The notes beneath the pieces were generated by a model, which was not told the DNA's origin, ran no database searches, and worked only from the letters and a program-made list of their open reading frames with translations. A DNA stretch of 64,000 nt from Galaxea fascicularis (lineage: Eukaryota > Cnidaria > Anthozoa > Scleractinia > Euphylliidae): contig OX419343.1 in the NCBI GenBank assembly GCA_948470475.1, positions 26,312,378 through 26,376,377 on the forward strand. Reading direction: 5' to 3'. The translations under genes were made by a program, and so were the position numbers. Every line of letters starts with the position of its first letter. Positions within the stretch are counted from its first letter, which is position 1. This document shows positions 10,240 to 25,000 of this stretch, in pieces.

Positions 10240-13200
10240 AATTGTTTTAATGGAGATTATCAATGACCGGATTAAAATAATTAATTGGCCTGGAGAACGA
10301 GCCCAGTGGGAGGAAATGGCCCTTCCTAATATTAAATTTCTACACCTTTTCTGTCTGCAAGCAATTCTCCAGGATTTTAGGGATAAACAAAGCCATAATG
10401 TAGTTTATTTGCCAATCTTTAATATGCGGCGAGCGTAAAGTGCTCGGAAGTAATTTTACAAACAGATTTTTCATCGCTGAAAAATTAGCATGTTAAAGAG
10501 CAACTGAAACGCAGGGACCTTTGTTCAGCCACTATAACTTCTCCATCTTTTGACGCGCATGGTGTTCATCAAATTGAGTTTAATTTCTTATAGCCTTTCG
10601 GCGTAAATTATTTTGCACCTTAGTGGAAAGTAGTAATCATGCTCATTTTCTTTGTTATAAAAGTGCACAGTAAACCTTTCATGATAAAAATGGACTCGAA
10701 GCATATGAAATGATCATCAAAATGTTCCAATTAATTTTTTTTTCAGTTTCCCTGCGCGATTACCACGTTATTCTATGTCCACTAAATTCATTCTGATCTC
10801 TGTTTTTCAGGGAGTATGCTCTTTCGCCGCTAGTGTTTCCTAAAAACAGCTGTCTTGACATGTCGTTGGTTTCGTTTCCCTTAAACAGTGTAGTTTAATT
10901 ATATTTATACATAATCTGGGCCTTTTGTTGCCCTGAAAACCTAAAAATGATGTTAGTTGAGAGATGTAGAGTTTTCTCTCCTAGTCATGTGTTTTCTTAT
11001 CTTCTTATTTATAAGGTTGCCAGTAGAAATTCTTCATTGTTTTAAGTTTGGGAGTTCTTCAGATTTCAGAACTGTTTACAGAAAGGTACAAACTTTAGAT
11101 CGGTGATTGCTTGATGAATGAATCATAAACTTAAAAGATGCCACGAGAAAAAAAGAATTTCCAAAACAAAATTCTTTCAAGGGGACTTACCAATCTTGAT
11201 CAACCCAGGCTGAGTTGAAACACGAGATTTCGTGTCGTTAACACCTGTATACTTTTAAAAATGATGGGTTGGTGTAAACACTCTTTTTATTATAAATCTG
11301 CCCATGCAAACAATACATAGTGTTTAAATCTACTCAATCGTTTAAACTGTCGCTTCACGGCAATTTTCTCCTCTAAATTGCATATTAATAAGCGCACTAA
11401 ATGATTCTTGTATGTCTGTTAGCTGCCACATTCTAATACATCTGATCACATAGTACATTCATAATAAATAAAGTTATAAACGTGTGAGTAAAAGTAACGT
11501 TCTCTTTACACATTAAAAAGTACACAATTATGTAAATTAAAAGCACTGGTTTTGAAAAATGTTGCCTCATCCATTTTTCGAAGGTTTAGAAAACATCCTT
11601 TCGGCCTAAATCAATGGTTGCGACTTCCGGGTGACGAGGTAACAAGCGTTTTAAAGAAAAATTTGACAACAGGAAAAGCGTGATTAACAATTCATTTCAA
11701 AGAAGCTGTATTTTTATTCAGTCGCTGTTTTTTCACAGAACAAAGAGTTTAACCTTATGATTATAATTATAAACTGAGCAAAAATGCGATCACTTTTTTG
11801 TGTAAATAAGTCTGCGGTTTTTTTTTAATAAAAATTAAAACGACTGCGCTTTTTGCGCCAAAGTATTCAGTGCATAAATTTCGCTTTGGTGTTAACAGTT
11901 TGCCAAAACTTTAAATATTAAGAAACGTATGCGAGGGAGTAAACATAGGGTGACTAAATAGAGTTTTTCCCAGCCAGAACTACTGATCATATAAAAGAAC
12001 TGTTTTAGGAGAAAACCTGGCACAAATAGTTGCAAGTAAAATATTATCATTTTAACACATCATACTCTTTAAGAATCTAGAGTTCTAGCCCCTTACCACA
12101 GATATAAAATTAAAAAAATCTTTTTTTCGCAATAGGATTGTCATTATAACTTAATCCAATTTCTGTATTAGTCATAAAAATCATCAGCTTCGTAATTTTT
12201 TTCGCACTGTGAACTTAATCCGCAACGGGTCGTTGAAAAGACCCATAATGTCGTAGTTATGTTTCTTCTGCCAGAACATGGATGTTAGGGATTTGACAGC
12301 TCGACAATAAACTTGTAATATCAATCTCTTTTACCTCACTCTGACTACTCTCACGCTAGTTGTCATCTTGTCAGTGCAGAAAAATTCTATTCGTTCTCAG
12401 TGGGAACTTTGTCAGACCCAATGGCGAAAGCTTTGAAATTATCATTTGGTAAATCTTCACCATTTTCCTGAAAAGGGAGCTTTGATTCGACCGCTCATAG
12501 AGTTGTAGACGAAACGGAAACTAGACGAGAATCTCATAAAGTTTCGAACAATGCTTCCCACAGCAAATTTTACGGTGGTTTTCTTCCTTGGGAAAATGAA
12601 CATCTGGATGCCTCAAAGGAGGAGAAAGGGGTGTGGACGAACACCATAAAAGGGGCCGTCGACATCGCTATTTGGTGAAAACTACCACATTCAGGTGCCC
12701 CCTATGTTCAACAGCGAGGGGAAAAACGGATAAAATAATTCAATCCAAATGTAGAAAGAAGAGAGACAAACGAGGTTAATAGCACAACAACGGAAAAAAA
12801 ACAATATAAATTGATTGTATATTTGGCACCACAAGTCTTAACACTGAACTCTCACCCAAAGTATAAAAATTGTATATTTTTAGTCTAAATTTGAACTGTT
12901 GGAACATGTATTAAATCTGTGAAGGCGAGGATTAAAACCGACAAAAAGAAGAAGCAGTTGGGGTTGCTCTTGACACACTGCCGAACAATAAGGAACCTCA
13001 GATTGTCGTTTTGTCTTACAGTCACAATCGAGAAAGTCACGCTAGGATTCAAAGGAGGAATAACCATAGGTTCTTAATAACTGACATTTTATCTGATGAA
13101 AACTGAGCCTATTCATGACTAAATGCATTCACATAAATTTGATTTGTTGACTCAGCCCACACCTTGCTTGACTATCTGTCTTAATTGAATTGCCAAGGCC

Positions 13201-15856
13201 GAGCAAATAAAGAAACTTACTACCAGTGAGAGTGAAATATACATACTGAAGCACGAAATTGTCATGATTTAGGGCATTTTTTGCTTGAAAAGGAAGCTTT
13301 CTTCAAATGTTTGTCAAGTAACCATGAATCAACCTATGTTTTTTAATCCGTAATTTTAGCGTTCAAAATAATTGAATTTATACCGGCGCAGGGGGGTTAC
13401 CATTTCCAAGCCCAAAGAACTGATATCAGATCGTAGAAGTTCAGTTTGAGATCCTATCTATCAAACAGTTTAAGTAGCACAGGATAAAGCGCTAAAGCGA
13501 CCGTTTTGATAGTGAAAAGGCGGCAAAGGATCGTCGATATGAAAAATTAAACAAACACAGAAGACATTTTTGTTATCAGCACGTTCACAGAGTAAACAAT
13601 TTTCCATCGATCAGTGTTTTTGAAATTTGTGGTCTGCTAACCCCCTGGGTTCGTATTATGATCATTTTTAAAAAGTTTACTTCAGAAAGTTCAATTTATC
13701 GCAAGTCAGATAGTTTTTCTGTGATACCTTAATTTGATTGTCCTCTACTTCAGATCTGAAACCCACATTCAAGCGGTTATATATTTATGTGTTCTGAGCG
13801 CGGGGAGAAATAGCGAATGGCTGCAGACAGTTTCATAGGCTTCTAAGTAAATTTGCGAACAAATATATCGTACAGATCTAATTAATTCATACTAAAAAGT
13901 TAAACAATTTTGATTTCTGTATATTTTGAGTTTATCACTGTGAGAACTGTATTTGCATTTTGGTCACATGGAGTCGGGTTTCGCCTTTTTGTGTTCATAT
14001 CGCCATTTTTCTTCTTGCTTCCCGGCATATAACAACTGTTTCTTTATAAACTATTCCCCCGGTCCGTATCTAAAAGAATTATCTTCCGTTGTATTAAAAA
14101 TTTAAAAGCATGGAGAATATTTTAATTTAAAGCTTTGAGAAATGAAATTGATTACAAAGAAATTGTCTTTTTTTTCAGACGTAGCGCTTTGAGGAAAACA
14201 CTTTTCCTTGTCAAGACAAGACGGGTGATAGTGAACACCGAGCCATACATAGCGGTACCAATCTTGCTCTCGATGATTAAAGCAAAGGAACTGGTGTAAA
14301 CCAGAGTCAATAAACTGAAGGAACTTAAAAATATCATTTTTTAAATACAAACCCCGACTGATATTTGCAAATATTCCGAGCAAAAAAAACTGAAAAAGAT
14401 GATACAAGCCACACTGAACAGTTTGACAATGAAAGCATGACACTAACGCATGAGTTCACATCCAAAATACGCAATTTTCCTTTCAGTTTATAAATTGGTG
14501 TTTAAGAAATGATCCTACTAAAAGAGAATTACGTTTTTTTTCAGTGGCAAGAGATCAAATCATTGAAATATTTCAACCTAGTAATCTGAACTTGTAATGT
14601 ATGATGAATTGAGCAAGGCCCTGGCCAAAATAAGCCTGTGTTTGATATTACAACTGAAAATCACCTGAACACTTCAGCCTACTTTTTGCCGCGCAGAAAA
14701 TGCGCTGCCTAAATATCATCATACGGTATTTTAAGAAAAATGGAGGAGTGCAGAGAAATTTAATTATGGGAGGAACTCTAATGAGGGTTTGCCGGCTGTC
14801 ATGAAGATGGCGTTTCTCATAGTATAAATTCTGCAGTTTACACACCGACTCATGTAGCTACACGAGAAAAGGACATCCGGTTCTTTTGCCTGAAACCTTA
14901 CTTGAAACAAATAAGAAGCTCTCTGTGTTTAACGAGATGATATTCTTCCTATAGATTTTCTTTATTGGGCCTAGAGGAAAATTATCAACCAACTGGTTGC
15001 AACTGACACACATCACGAGGCGCACCAAAGCCGTCAGAATTGTACTTTAAAACAACATCATTCCCATTTTAACACCGAATTACAAAAATGCTTAATCCAG
15101 TTGATTTTTTACAGAACAGCTATTGAATTGCATTTTTTTCAAATCAGTTGCTTTTTATCGTATTTTCGCAGCCAAGCTTTATTATGACCAATGCAAGTAT
15201 CACTGAGGTGTTTCAAATTTCTTATTTTGTTATGAAAATTGCTCATCACTTCGTGTCTCAGCTCGTATGATCCTTAGCGCTTTTAAAATTACTGCTTTTA
15301 TAAGAAGATGGACGCAACTCATATTTTTTCTATAAATGACAGAGCTTGTCTTTTTTTATAAACAACCTTTCTTTTGTAACTTCTTGTCAGACACCCTAAT
15401 ACGTTAGTTCACCTCGTCAGCCATAAGCCGCGCCGCGACAGTGGTAATGAAAAGGTGTAGTTAATCAAATTGAAAAGATAACTTAGCTTGTTGTATTCAG
15501 CGAAAGAGACTCCCATTGTTTCACAGTGTTTTGCTTCTTAGTTCATCCAGTACTCTCGGTTTTCTATGAACTTGTATTAATCATAAAAGAAAAAATGGTG
15601 TCGGTAGTACAAATCAGTATTATGTTACAAATATTTTCATGCATAGGCACAAGTTAAAAATTACATGAAGTTAGTGGGTTAGTAGTATAGCATATTCTTG
15701 AGGGCACTGTTAGTAGCTATCTGGCACCGAATTTGAAGATTCTCTTTAACCGGAATTTTATGTTTTGCCAACTAAATTCCGTTGCTATACCTCAAGAGCA
15801 TTGAGATATACCGAAGTTCAAATAAATTAGTCAAATTGCTATCAACATTCCGAAAT
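10240..15856. other. Evx-Hox interval, left part
   Basis: No gene, RNA or convincing repeat recognised. It is AT-rich throughout, with scattered homeodomain-type ATTA cores as expected by chance. Any enhancers of Evx would have to be found by comparison with other anthozoans. Confidence 0.4.
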
Positions 15857-16075
15857 ATGTTTCCTACTTTCTCATACATTGGAATTGTGTTGGTTATAAT
15901 TTTCATAGTGAGCAACTTCAACCAAGGAGACACAATTCAGCCGATTCATTCAATTCATGAAGGCTTTAGATATAACAAAAACGCTGATCATAAAATTCGT
16001 GTAAAGATATTACATTTAAATGACTTGATCGATTCTTTGCCGGACTCTTGTGCGCTTAAACATTGCGTTTTCAAA
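15857..16075 (+). CDS. Candidate signal-peptide first exon
   Basis: Unrecognised. From the ATG at 15857 an open frame of 73 codons begins MFPTFSYIGIVLVIIFIV, a strong hydrophobic segment usable as a signal peptide or membrane anchor. A hydrophilic stretch follows, with two cysteines near the end (DSCALKHCVFK). The frame reaches AAA|GTAAGA at 16075/16076, a good splice donor in phase 0. If unspliced, the frame continues to a stop at 16183. No downstream partner exon could be assigned. It may be the first exon of a secreted or membrane protein, or chance. Confidence 0.25.
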
Positions 16076-19000
16076 GTAAGAGACCTTTTTTACAAGTCAA
16101 GGTTAACCTGCAGATTAAACAGTAAATCTGTTTCCAAAGATTTTAAAGCAGTGTCCGTAATTAGGTCTTTTCGTTTTTGCTGATCCTCCCCAATAAAAAT
16201 TCTAAAAGATGAAGAAGATTATCCAAAAGAGATTGTCCAGAGAAAATCATGAAATTCATACCTGTTAAGTCCTTCACGTGCAACAAAGTCAATATCCCTG
16301 GGCCAATTTCACCCGTATTAACCATAGCATGCCTTTTCAGACTGAATGGTAGTATACTGGCTTGTCCACCTCATATGATTACCTGAAGCTGGTGACAAGC
16401 CATATGAAAAAACTGAATACTGACTCAGTGACGTCCATAGCACGATCTAATGCACGGCGGAAGATCCTTTTTAACTTTTATTTATAAGTCTCCTCAGACA
16501 GCAACACCTGACCTTTTGATTCAAAACATCTTTCCTTGAGGAAACACGTTCGAGTTTCATTATGGGAATTCTCAAGATGGGCTTTTTACTCTGATCAAAG
16601 TTTTCTGCTTATCTCGCTTACTGTGACTTTGTCCACTTGCGTCCATTGTTCATCAAACCCAATAATTGCTGTCTCATTGTTAAATGTATAAATGTTGTCC
16701 TATGAACTACTCCGCTTACCATTTGGCATTCAGATTAAACTGAAGAAAATCATCATTCAGCTCTGCAGCTATAGAAAAGAGGAGTCTTTTTGGTTGAATA
16801 AAAAACAACTTAATGGATTTGAAAGCTACAACCATCTCGACCTTTTGTTTGGAAGCACCGCCATCTCACTGGCTTGCAAACCTTGCGCGTTCAATACGCC
16901 CAATTTTTTTTATTTTTTATCTTAAACAGCATTTAAAACGAAAGGTATTTAAACAGCTCATTCTGTGATCAGCTCTCTCCTTAAAAATTCTTCAACAGCA
17001 AAACTGAGTCTGGTACTTTGGGTGAGTTTGATGTTCCCGTAATCAGTGCTAGACAGCTTAGCATCTGAGTAACTAAGCCTAGCCGGTTTTTTCATTCAAC
17101 TTCCTGCATCCCCATACAAACGCAGAACTTTTGAATAGACGATTTGTAAATTAACAGATTCTTCCCGTAGTATTCTTTAATGAGGCCAACAGGCTAACAT
17201 TTTGCAAAGAAAACATTAGCTTTTTTTTCTTTTTCCCCTTCTCTTCTTTTCGACCCTTTCTTGTATCAACGACACTTCCTACGAAACACCATGGATGTAA
17301 TATTTTCTTAACAAAACAACTTAATATATGAGGAAATTTTTAGGCTTTACCAAAGGACATTCGTCCGAAAATATGCATGGTTTCAGTAAGCTTATGGGAC
17401 TTATATGTCCAACGTGTGTTAATCCTTTGTTCTTGGAAGTATAACAGTGTTAATCCTTTGTTTCTTTCAATGAACTCCTTTTGAGCATGCTTGTCAAATG
17501 AAATCGCATGTAGAATTGTGCTCGTTTTTCAGTTTGTGACTTCAGTATCACTTAACATGTCTGTGAATTTTTAAAATATGTCTTTGGTGCTGTTACTCTT
17601 TTGTAGACGTATGCTTAATGATAAAGGTACTGATTTATCAGGTCCAGGTTATAGTTTTGGTCAAACGGATTCCATTCCAGCGTTCCAGTAAGGACTCAAA
17701 AGGGAACCGTTTTTAAGCGTTACTCCATTTTACTTGACGCTGCGAAAAACCCAAAACCAGGGAAAAAACTCTTGAATCAACTGCAAAAATTTCTTTTACA
17801 GATTCAAAGTCACCGCCCTTTCCATAATCATACTAACCGCCTTACACTACGGCCCAAGATTTGGTGTTTCTCTGAATAGACAAACTGTAACTCTTTTCCG
17901 CACCTGTTACAACACCAACTTAAAATAGCTTTAAGGACCAAAACTTGACATAAGCTTGTATGTTACGATAAAACAAGTTTGGATGTTAATGAAGATTTAC
18001 AAACTCTAAGTTAATGTACCGATAGTTTCTTCGTTATATATGGTAATTCATTTAGACTGATATGTCGTAGTAAATTCCCTTATCCTTCCTATCTTGTGAA
18101 AAACAAACATAATTTATAGCTATCTGAATAAGGTAATCAGTAGTTTTGTTATTTTATTGTTGGTTTTGTGCCAAATTAGCCCCCTTTTGCAAATGAAATG
18201 AAAGCTGTCTTCTTTAGTTCAAAAGTGAAAAAAAAAGCTGTATTGATAAACATGCAGCGCCAAAGGGCAGCCAAGTTTGTAAATGCCTAAAATACTTTAT
18301 ATTTTTTTCAAGAACAACATTTTTTCATCTAAAAGGACTGGCAAACAATGTTTCTTTAGTTCTTTATGTTTTATCAATCAAGAACCGAGTAGGACTGTCC
18401 ATCTAATATACTCTTGCAAAACATGACTAGACAGCCCTTCCTTAAAATACGCTGTATAGCAGGGGCGTAGCTAGCACGAGGGAAGACGAGGCACTTCTTA
18501 CACTTGAATGAGATTGATTTTCCTGAAGAAATACCTTCTGGCGTGCGTTTTTCGAATTCCCCGAACAGGCATGAAATTTGGCGACAAATTTGCCCTTTCG
18601 TATCTTGAAATCATGATAAAAGACTGTCTCTTTAGAATAAGCAGATTGCAGTTTTTAAAGTGGCTTTTCGGCCCCGAAACGTTTTTAGGACTTTCGAGGA
18701 ACGGGTCCCTGGACCGTTATGGAAAATTCTGAAAACAGCGTTTCAAAGCGTCTAGACTTCAAAATCGTGTTTTTGTCAAAAGTCTGTCTACGGGCCTTTG
18801 TAGGTCCATACCTTTACATTTAAGTGCAATTGAGAAAAGTTATCTATGAAGAACCAGTGGTAACGCAGTTTAGAGCTCATAGGAAGAATTAGTAAGACGA
18901 AATAAAAGTGCCGGGTGACAACTTTTTCAGTTCCAGACAAATTCAAGTACTTATCTATTATGCCTGGCACACAACTTTTAGTTTCGTATCAGAAATTTCA

Positions 19001-22000
19001 AAGAAAAGTCAAGACCCCAACATTTAATCTTTGAACGAAAAACACTTATTTTAAAAGTAGAAAATACAAAGAAGTGTTCTTAGTTTAGGCTTGCCAAAAT
19101 GTTTAATGGTTTTGATGCAAAATTCCTGTTGTGGATTCTAACTTTCACTCACCTTTCAGTTCCTTTGACTTAGTCGGCCAATAAAGGGTGTATTTCCACC
19201 AAGCGTAGAACAGAAGAATCAGTTTACGTGAAGTTAAGGCCATGCCAAATATACCACCTCTAATGTTTAAGGGGAAACACAGAAGGCGTTTTCGGGCAAT
19301 TTGAACTGACAAACTGCGTGGAACATAACAGAGCAGTGCCTGGGCAAGGCAGTGTAATTACACCCATTCCTTACATCCTAATACCCAGAAAATGGACCTT
19401 TAAATCTTACTAAGAATGAATCAGACTTTGCTCACAGCCCTTAATCTCAAAGCCGCCTCCATAAAATGCATTAATAACGGCAATAGCTGTTATTAGCGGG
19501 ATTCTTGTCGCCTTTTTACTATGGTACATGACTTATATTATGGAAAGCTGATTCCGACGCCTACATTTGTTAAAAGTTGGTGCACCACCAACTTCCAGAG
19601 GCAGCTTTTCCAAGGAGGAAGCTTTTTGGTTCCGGGGGTTTCTAAATATTGTGTTCGAAGGAACCAGCTTGTTTAGCTATATCAATCTGACGAAATTGTA
19701 TATTAATGTAAATAATCGGTTACCAAAGCATTCTGTCATTATTAAGTTCAGAGTTCTGAAAAAGCAAAGTGAATTGGCATGATCATCATAACAAGAACGC
19801 TCTACAAATGCCGAATACTTTTATCCAGATGGTGTTAATTCGGCATAAATGTTCTTGTAAACTTCCGCATACGTCATACCGCAAAGAAAACAAAACTTGA
19901 ACGGGGTACGTGCGTTTATCGTCGATAGCACGTAAACATCATGACTTGTTCCTGATTGGTGTTTGCAGAGCATAAAAAAATATAGTATAGCTCATTTTTA
20001 AGTTTCTTTATTTCAACTTGTGTGACCACGCAGAAAATACATTTAACAGAGAATAAAAAGCAAGAGATCGTGTTCTTTTGCAGGTTTTTCAGTCATAATG
20101 CTCGCTGTCAGAGCACGAAGGCCTTTTCCGGTACTTGCGGGGTATTTATCCTTCAACACGTGAGTAGTAAACGTGTCTTTCTCTTTCACGTTACATAACA
20201 GACTTGTTGCATAACATAACGCATAACGCATAACGTGATTTTCCATCAATCCGATTCTCTTTCTCATTTTACAATCTTACTGGGTTTTATGAAAATTTTT
20301 AAGAAAAGTTTTTAGTTTAGAATAGAATGCACAAATTTGACTTAATATACTGGTTCCTTGATTCACCTTCGGTATCTGTTAGTACGCCAGTAAAACAAGA
20401 TCTGCGCATAATGAAGTGCAACTGAATTATTCTAATTTGCAGCGCGTGCGTATGAGCATAATGCCTAGCGACAGAGCCAAGCAATATATGATTTTTCTAC
20501 CATGTGTTCGAAAAAAATAAAGAGTGTTGCCATTACGTTTTCTCCTTATTTTTGTGTTGGTAACATGTGAATTGTATTCACGTGTAGTGAGACTATTCAA
20601 CGCCTCGTCGATCCGGATGAAATCTTACAGACGCGGAACTCGGTCGCCAAAAATTCACACTCGGCCGTTTAAAATAATGCGTGGAAAGGGAGTTTAGGAG
20701 TCATCAATATACTAGTGGGAGGACGTTATTCTGGTAAAAGGGCTGAGATAATTTAACAAAAAATCGCCCAGAATCTTTTGTTTTAACCACAATGACTGAT
20801 TTGAAAATCTCCCGAACAGCTCAGGTTATTTAGGACTGATGCCATACTGAAACGATCCAAGAATTTCTTACGCAGAGTCAGTTTTCTCGTAGACTTCAGG
20901 GTATCACAGTAACTGATAACTGAGTAGTTTCGAACCTCTGCTCAATAGAAAAACCGGAGATTTCATCCGCAGATCGAACAACTGTGACTAGTAGGTTTAT
21001 TCAAAAGGAAAGCAATCAAACGTACTGTTCTACAAAGACATTTAACCCCTTAGCTTTGCTGAATGACCACATTTCAGATAAGTGCACAAGAATAAAACTG
21101 ATCAGAGAACCACTACACAGCAAAATCGTAGGCCAATGGAAAACAGAAACAGTTTGGAAGCCCTTTGAACATTACACTGATGACCTATGAGAAGAAGCCA
21201 AGCTGTCTTCCTATAGAACTATACGATCGCAAGACGAAATTTTCTATGGAGAATGACATCCCCATTTTTATTTTTGTGCTAATCGCTCAACCGGGATTTA
21301 GGCGATCTTTTCTACTCAGGAAATAACTGTTTACCTTATGTTGCTAAAAAGGGTGCCTTTAAAGAAAAGTTTTCCCCCTGAGTGAGTCCTGAGTAGCCGC
21401 GTACTTGATTTTATAAATGTCCAATTCTGTGGTTTTCATTTGAACGTCCGCATTTTAGGTTTTTATTGTAAAAATCACTTCATTTCTCTAGGGCTTTCAA
21501 CACAGCTACTCAAAATAACTCCTAAACTGCTTTTTCTTGAATGTTTGTAACAGACTGCCACGTGCCCACAACACTGCACCCTGGAAAGTTAACAACTCAC
21601 AAGCTATAGTAATCGTGTACAATTCAATTTTGAACTTTGTTGTATTTAAAGTATTCTACTGGAAAGGTAAAAGAGTTAACATTCCTGTTTGACCCTCATA
21701 GAAAGGAACTTTCTGTCCTTAGCTTGTAACTGCAAAAGCAATTGCCAACAGATTGAAATAAAAATATACAATTGAAATTTAAAAAGTAACGAAAACTTAC
21801 TTTAAATTATCATATTATATAATTTCAAGCGAAAAGAACTCAAATTTTCTCCTACCAGCGATGTTTCAAAGCTAAGCCAAGATCCCGCCATATTGAAAAA
21901 ATCATCCTGTCATTATTTCTAACGGCCTGGTATGATGCTTTTCTTTGTGTCAGCTCACTTTTCTCATGGCGAGAATACACTTTATCGCTTACAATTAAAA

Positions 22001-25000
22001 ATGAAATAAATTGACAACCAGTAAAGAAATCAGTAAAGAAAAACCGATCAGGGTTGAAGTTCAGTACTTGTCATCTCAAAGAGAGTCATTTTATCGTTTC
22101 AGTCAGATTTTTCGATCTCTTCGCGAGAGTTCTAGATTGACTTTGTGCAGGTTCCGTTTCTATTGAACGTGTGAGTCAGAATGTCTAAACCGAAGCAAAC
22201 CAAAACAATTCTTTTCTGTGATTCAGCACAGTATCTTCGGTGACCCTTATTAAACTACGACTTCAGACTGGATAAGAACCCAACGTTTCATTAACCAAAT
22301 CAAAGCTACTTAGCTATCACTTTTAATTCTCTGTTCCACCACTTGTACTTTTTAGTCAAAGCCGAGTGTTTACGTTGTCGTGCGAAATAGTGCTATATTT
22401 TGAGTCTATGAACAAAATCCTTAATTGTGAATTGATCTTCAAATGAAAACTAGCTTGTGAGCAGTTACCTCAGATTAAGCCGCTGTGTGGAAATCGGCTC
22501 TAAATTTGAGTCTATGGATGAAATCTCGAGAAGATAAAGTGTTTAGAAGACCACTACTGAGTAGCTCTTTCCCGCTATACGCTTATTTGGCCGTAAAAAA
22601 TTATCCAATTTTTTCTCTATGGGTTGATGAAAGTTAAAACGTGTGTCCACTCATGCAGACGAGAAGATATATCGAGCTCTACTCTCCGTTGAAGGCTGCG
22701 TAAGGTTGTTCTTACAAGTTTGTTAACCTACGAGAAACGTCCTAGGGTTATGCTATTCCACTGATAGCTTTTGAAAGCTGATATTCGTCTATGGTATTAT
22801 TCATCAAGCGATATATGGTGATTCTCATTTTGAGTTCGAGCGTGGAACCCTGAAATGAGACCGTTCGAATGAAAGCCCATTGAGCAGTTAAGGTCTTTCT
22901 TATGCTGCTGTTTTCAATGCGCGCAGATACGCTTGACTTTTTATTTGAGATCAATATTTAAGGAACATCTAGCCTGAGAAAGATAAAAGTTTACTTAAGG
23001 TGAACTTCTGTGTTTATTGTGTTTAAACAGATTAGAGTGCTTGCAATGTTTAAAGGTGTTCAAGAATTATTGCCTTGAAAACGAACATTCTAAGGCTTAA
23101 GAGATACGTATTCTGACGGATGCACCTTTCAGTTAAACGTCGACAGTATCGATATTTTGGGGTTAAATATTTTAAATGCAGCAGAACGATTACCTTCCTC
23201 AAAGATGATTACAAGAACGCTTCAAGAGCGTTTTAGCGTCATAGCTAAAAAAGGCGCACAGGAAAAAAATCCAAACATGTTGCCACCTCGATCACCAGCT
23301 CATTTCAAGTTTGAAATCCGTACGAGTAACCATTCATTCAATTCAAACAAGTTTATTCTGCTAAACGGCTGTAGCTGGTCAGGCTGTTCTCAGTTTTTAT
23401 CTAACCCACCTTTCGTTAAAACAGTAGCTCTGTGTAAGCAATTAAGGATATAATCTTTGAGCTTTTATAGTCTTTAGGGAATAACTGACTCAGGGGGTCC
23501 GCTAGGTGTGGTAAGTCGCTCTGCACCTGTTGGGTTTGGCCGTGGGAGTTCCCTTTTAGGTGCGACAGGAGAAACGTCATCTGAAGCACAGGCAAAAGAT
23601 AAACACTAAAAGCCTTCCGGAAACTGAGATCTTCAAGAAACCTAGCCAGAGAGGAGATAATGTCGACAATGTGACATTTTTGGCTTTAGTCAATGGCGCG
23701 TAGTCATTAAAATCCATTGAACAAGCATTCGTAAATCCAGGACGTGTTTTTTGAATTACCACGAAAGCCTTTAAGAAAAATTACTGTTTTTTTCAAGGGG
23801 CGGCAAGCTGTTAGCATTTACTTTATAACACTGTTTACTAGTTGAAAGGGAATTCAGTGGAGGTCCATTAGCTTTTGGAGGATTTCACATCCTCACGTAG
23901 ATGGCGGAAACTGTGTGTCAGTTTGACATTTCTTCGAAGCAAATGGCCACTGTTAAGTTTATTGATTGCAATGTCATTGGAGAAAGTGTGAAAGAAAGTG
24001 GAAAATGCCAAAACATAGTTTTCCTGTTTAATTAAAACATCAAAAAGCATTTGACTTTTTTCATGTGTTTGCCCATCGCTGATATGCTTGCTTTGAATTA
24101 GGTGTAGAATGCGCAGCAGATGCATGTCAAATAAAATAGCAACCTTATTTGTTGAACCTATTCAGGCGGCGAATGATCAAAGTATCTTTTTACGGACGTC
24201 ATTAATTTTGTTTTCGAATTTTTAAGAGTTAATTTGGTACTTTCACCTCATCGAGTTGGAACAAAAGGTCACCGCTCAGCGTCACTTGATGATATATTAA
24301 TTTACCGTAAAATTGTTTATTATGTTTGTGACTTAGTTGGTCGAAGGTCATGAATTACTAAAAAAGATCAAGTTTGACTTTTCTGTTTTACTCGAACAAA
24401 TGAATATGGAGCAAAGAGTTATCATGATGTCAGTGTTTTTTCTCACCCGGAAGCTTGTTCTACGATAATGGGCTTCCTAGTGTGCCCAGTTATGGTTAAA
24501 AGATAAATTTGTCAATTTTTTCATCCTTATACATCCTGTCTACAAATCCACTAAAACACGGTATCTAACGGCTTCATAACTCTTCGGTTGATAGAGTGCT
24601 CGTGTGACAATCAGAAGATCAATGGACTCTATGCAACACCGATCGATTTAAACAGTTTGTAACCGCCAAGTCTGCCTATCTCATATCGTAAGGCCCTGCC
24701 TATATGTGAATGCATAATTTGCTGGAATATTTATTATATTGGTATATATTCGGCATTTTTATTATAGCTGACTTCATTCAGTTCCTGCAAAAGGTAGAAA
24801 TAAAAGATTTTATTTATTTATATTTTACAAACAACGTGTCCAGCTCTTCAAAGTAATAACTCAGTAACTCAAACTGAACGGCTGACGCCCAAAATGTTTT
24901 CTGGAAACACCCCAAGGTTCTTTAACCCAAGTTTTGTCTGGAGTGTAAAAACCTAAAGTGCACATTTTCGGACTATTCTAGAATAGGAACGCTCGGAATA

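Noticed and set aside
17161..17185. TCCCGTAG, the first eight bases of cnidarian miR-100, in the Hox interval (where bilaterians keep miR-10)
   Set aside because: The bases that follow (TATTCTTT) do not match the mature miRNA, and no hairpin arm pairs with it. I saw no other miR-10/100-like site.
18456..18735. Possible dispersed repeat starting GGGGCGTAGCTAGCACG
   Set aside because: The opening phrase is familiar from metazoan repeats, but I find no terminal repeats, duplication or protein to define an element.
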